From assembly GCF_000498495.1 (NCBI RefSeq), contig NZ_AVCS01000009.1, positions 62,001 through 126,000 on the forward strand: a stretch of DNA of 64,000 nucleotides, written 5' to 3'. This DNA comes from Flavobacterium enshiense DK69. GTDB lineage: Bacteria; Bacteroidota; Bacteroidia; Flavobacteriales; Flavobacteriaceae. A program made the position numbers and the translations under genes. Of the stretch, positions 63,577 through 64,000 are shown one piece after another. The notes below the pieces were generated by a model, which was not told where the DNA came from, ran no database searches, and saw nothing but the letters and a program-made list of their open reading frames with translations. Positions within the stretch are counted from its first letter, which is position 1. Each line of letters begins with the position of its first letter.

Positions 63577-64000
63577 TCAGGTTTGGTTTTTATTCCTCAA
63601 TTTCAAAACCATGAATTTTGAAAAGAAATAGGCGATAACCGCCATAGCACCACTGACAATAATTGCCCCGATTAAAATAGTCAATCCTGTATCTTTCAGA
63701 TTTTCTTTCCAGTTATCGACGTCAAACACAATGGGATTCTCGAAAAACAACGATCCGATCTTATAATTCAAAAGCATGAAAAACGGACTGGTGAACGGGT
63801 TCGAAATAATGCTTGCTGCTAATGCAATCGCTAAATTAAATTTCAATATCCGGCTTAATACAATTACAAGCGGTGTTCCCAACCCGAAAGTGGGAAATAC
63901 ACTGATGAATGTTCCAATGGCAGCTCCCCATGCAATCTCTTCCGCACTGTTGTGTGATTTGGCGATCTTCCAAAAAAAATCGATTATAGCTTGCCTTTTC
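63577..64000 (-). CDS. DUF2062 membrane protein, 5' end cut by window
   Basis: The frame is open to the right edge, so the start lies outside. The visible 140 residues carry the DUF2062 pattern: SAEEIAWGAAIGTFISVFPTFGLGTPL, NLAIALAASIISNPFTSPFFMLLNYKIGSL, and a C-terminal double helix (GAIIVSGAMAVIAYFFSKFM). The family is a small membrane protein of unknown function, often near glycosyltransferases. Codons begin at 63999. The stop is immediately next to the queG stop on the other strand. Confidence 0.85.
   Translation of the reverse strand, partial: KRQAIIDFFWKIAKSHNSAEEIAWGAAIGTFISVFPTFGLGTPLVIVLSRILKFNLAIALAASIISNPFTSPFFMLLNYKIGSLFFENPIVFDVDNWKENLKDTGLTILIGAIIVSGAMAVIAYFFSKFMVLKLRNKNQT

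Overview
The window looks like a core-genome stretch of an aerobic member of the Bacteroidota, most likely Flavobacterium or a close relative. Four things point there. Promoters carry the Bacteroidota -7 box TAnnTTTG, in several cases with a TTG about 18-19 bases upstream. There is a complete alternative complex III (act) operon joined to cytochrome oxidase genes. The thiamine operon is ordered thiS-C-E-D-E-G-H-F. Most family assignments fit Flavobacteriaceae proteins. No phage, transposase, CRISPR array or rRNA operon was seen. The genes at both ends (aat and a DUF2062 protein) are cut by the window.

Layout. 1-1.6 kb: aat end, a small VF530-type protein and a DUF1275 membrane protein. 1.6-8.7 kb: an eight-gene thiamine operon on the minus strand, led by a TPP riboswitch. 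8.8-10.6 kb: tag, a small secreted protein and a queuosine-precursor transporter. 10.7-13.5 kb: the rplM-rpsI-rpsB-tsf translation operon, with a structured leader before rpsB. 13.5-15.8 kb: an SdpR/SdpI-like pair coupled to a serine hydrolase, with a clear operator. 15.9-28.1 kb: a methyltransferase gene, then ten tightly packed minus-strand genes (nucleotidyltransferase, two B12-type radical SAM proteins, a radical SAM/SPASM-like protein, two methyltransferases, three glycosyltransferase-type proteins and an ABC exporter). This cluster is the best candidate for an undescribed pathway. 28.3-38.4 kb: polA, a metallophosphoesterase, a thioredoxin fold without active cysteines, a polysaccharide deacetylase, a large DUF2723 membrane protein, two tandem tRNA-Gln genes and a universal stress protein. 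38.5-43.3 kb: rimP-nusA-infB. 43.3-45.5 kb: small envelope and stress genes. 45.6-57.2 kb: actABCDEF-coxB-coxA, the quinol-to-oxygen electron chain. 57.2-64 kb: a TlpA-like protein, a MepB-family protein, an unexplained 410-base gap, an amino-acid permease, a small Fe-S protein, ruvB, queG and the DUF2062 protein.

Working together: the thi genes make both thiamine halves and join them under feedback from thiamine diphosphate. ActA-F oxidises menaquinol and passes electrons through haem c groups to CoxB/CoxA. YhhQ-type transport and QueG are the uptake and last steps of queuosine supply. The 16.6-28.1 kb cluster has sugar transfer, radical and methyl chemistry and an exporter, which suggests an exported, heavily modified glycan or glycolipid. 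That product is inferred, not shown.
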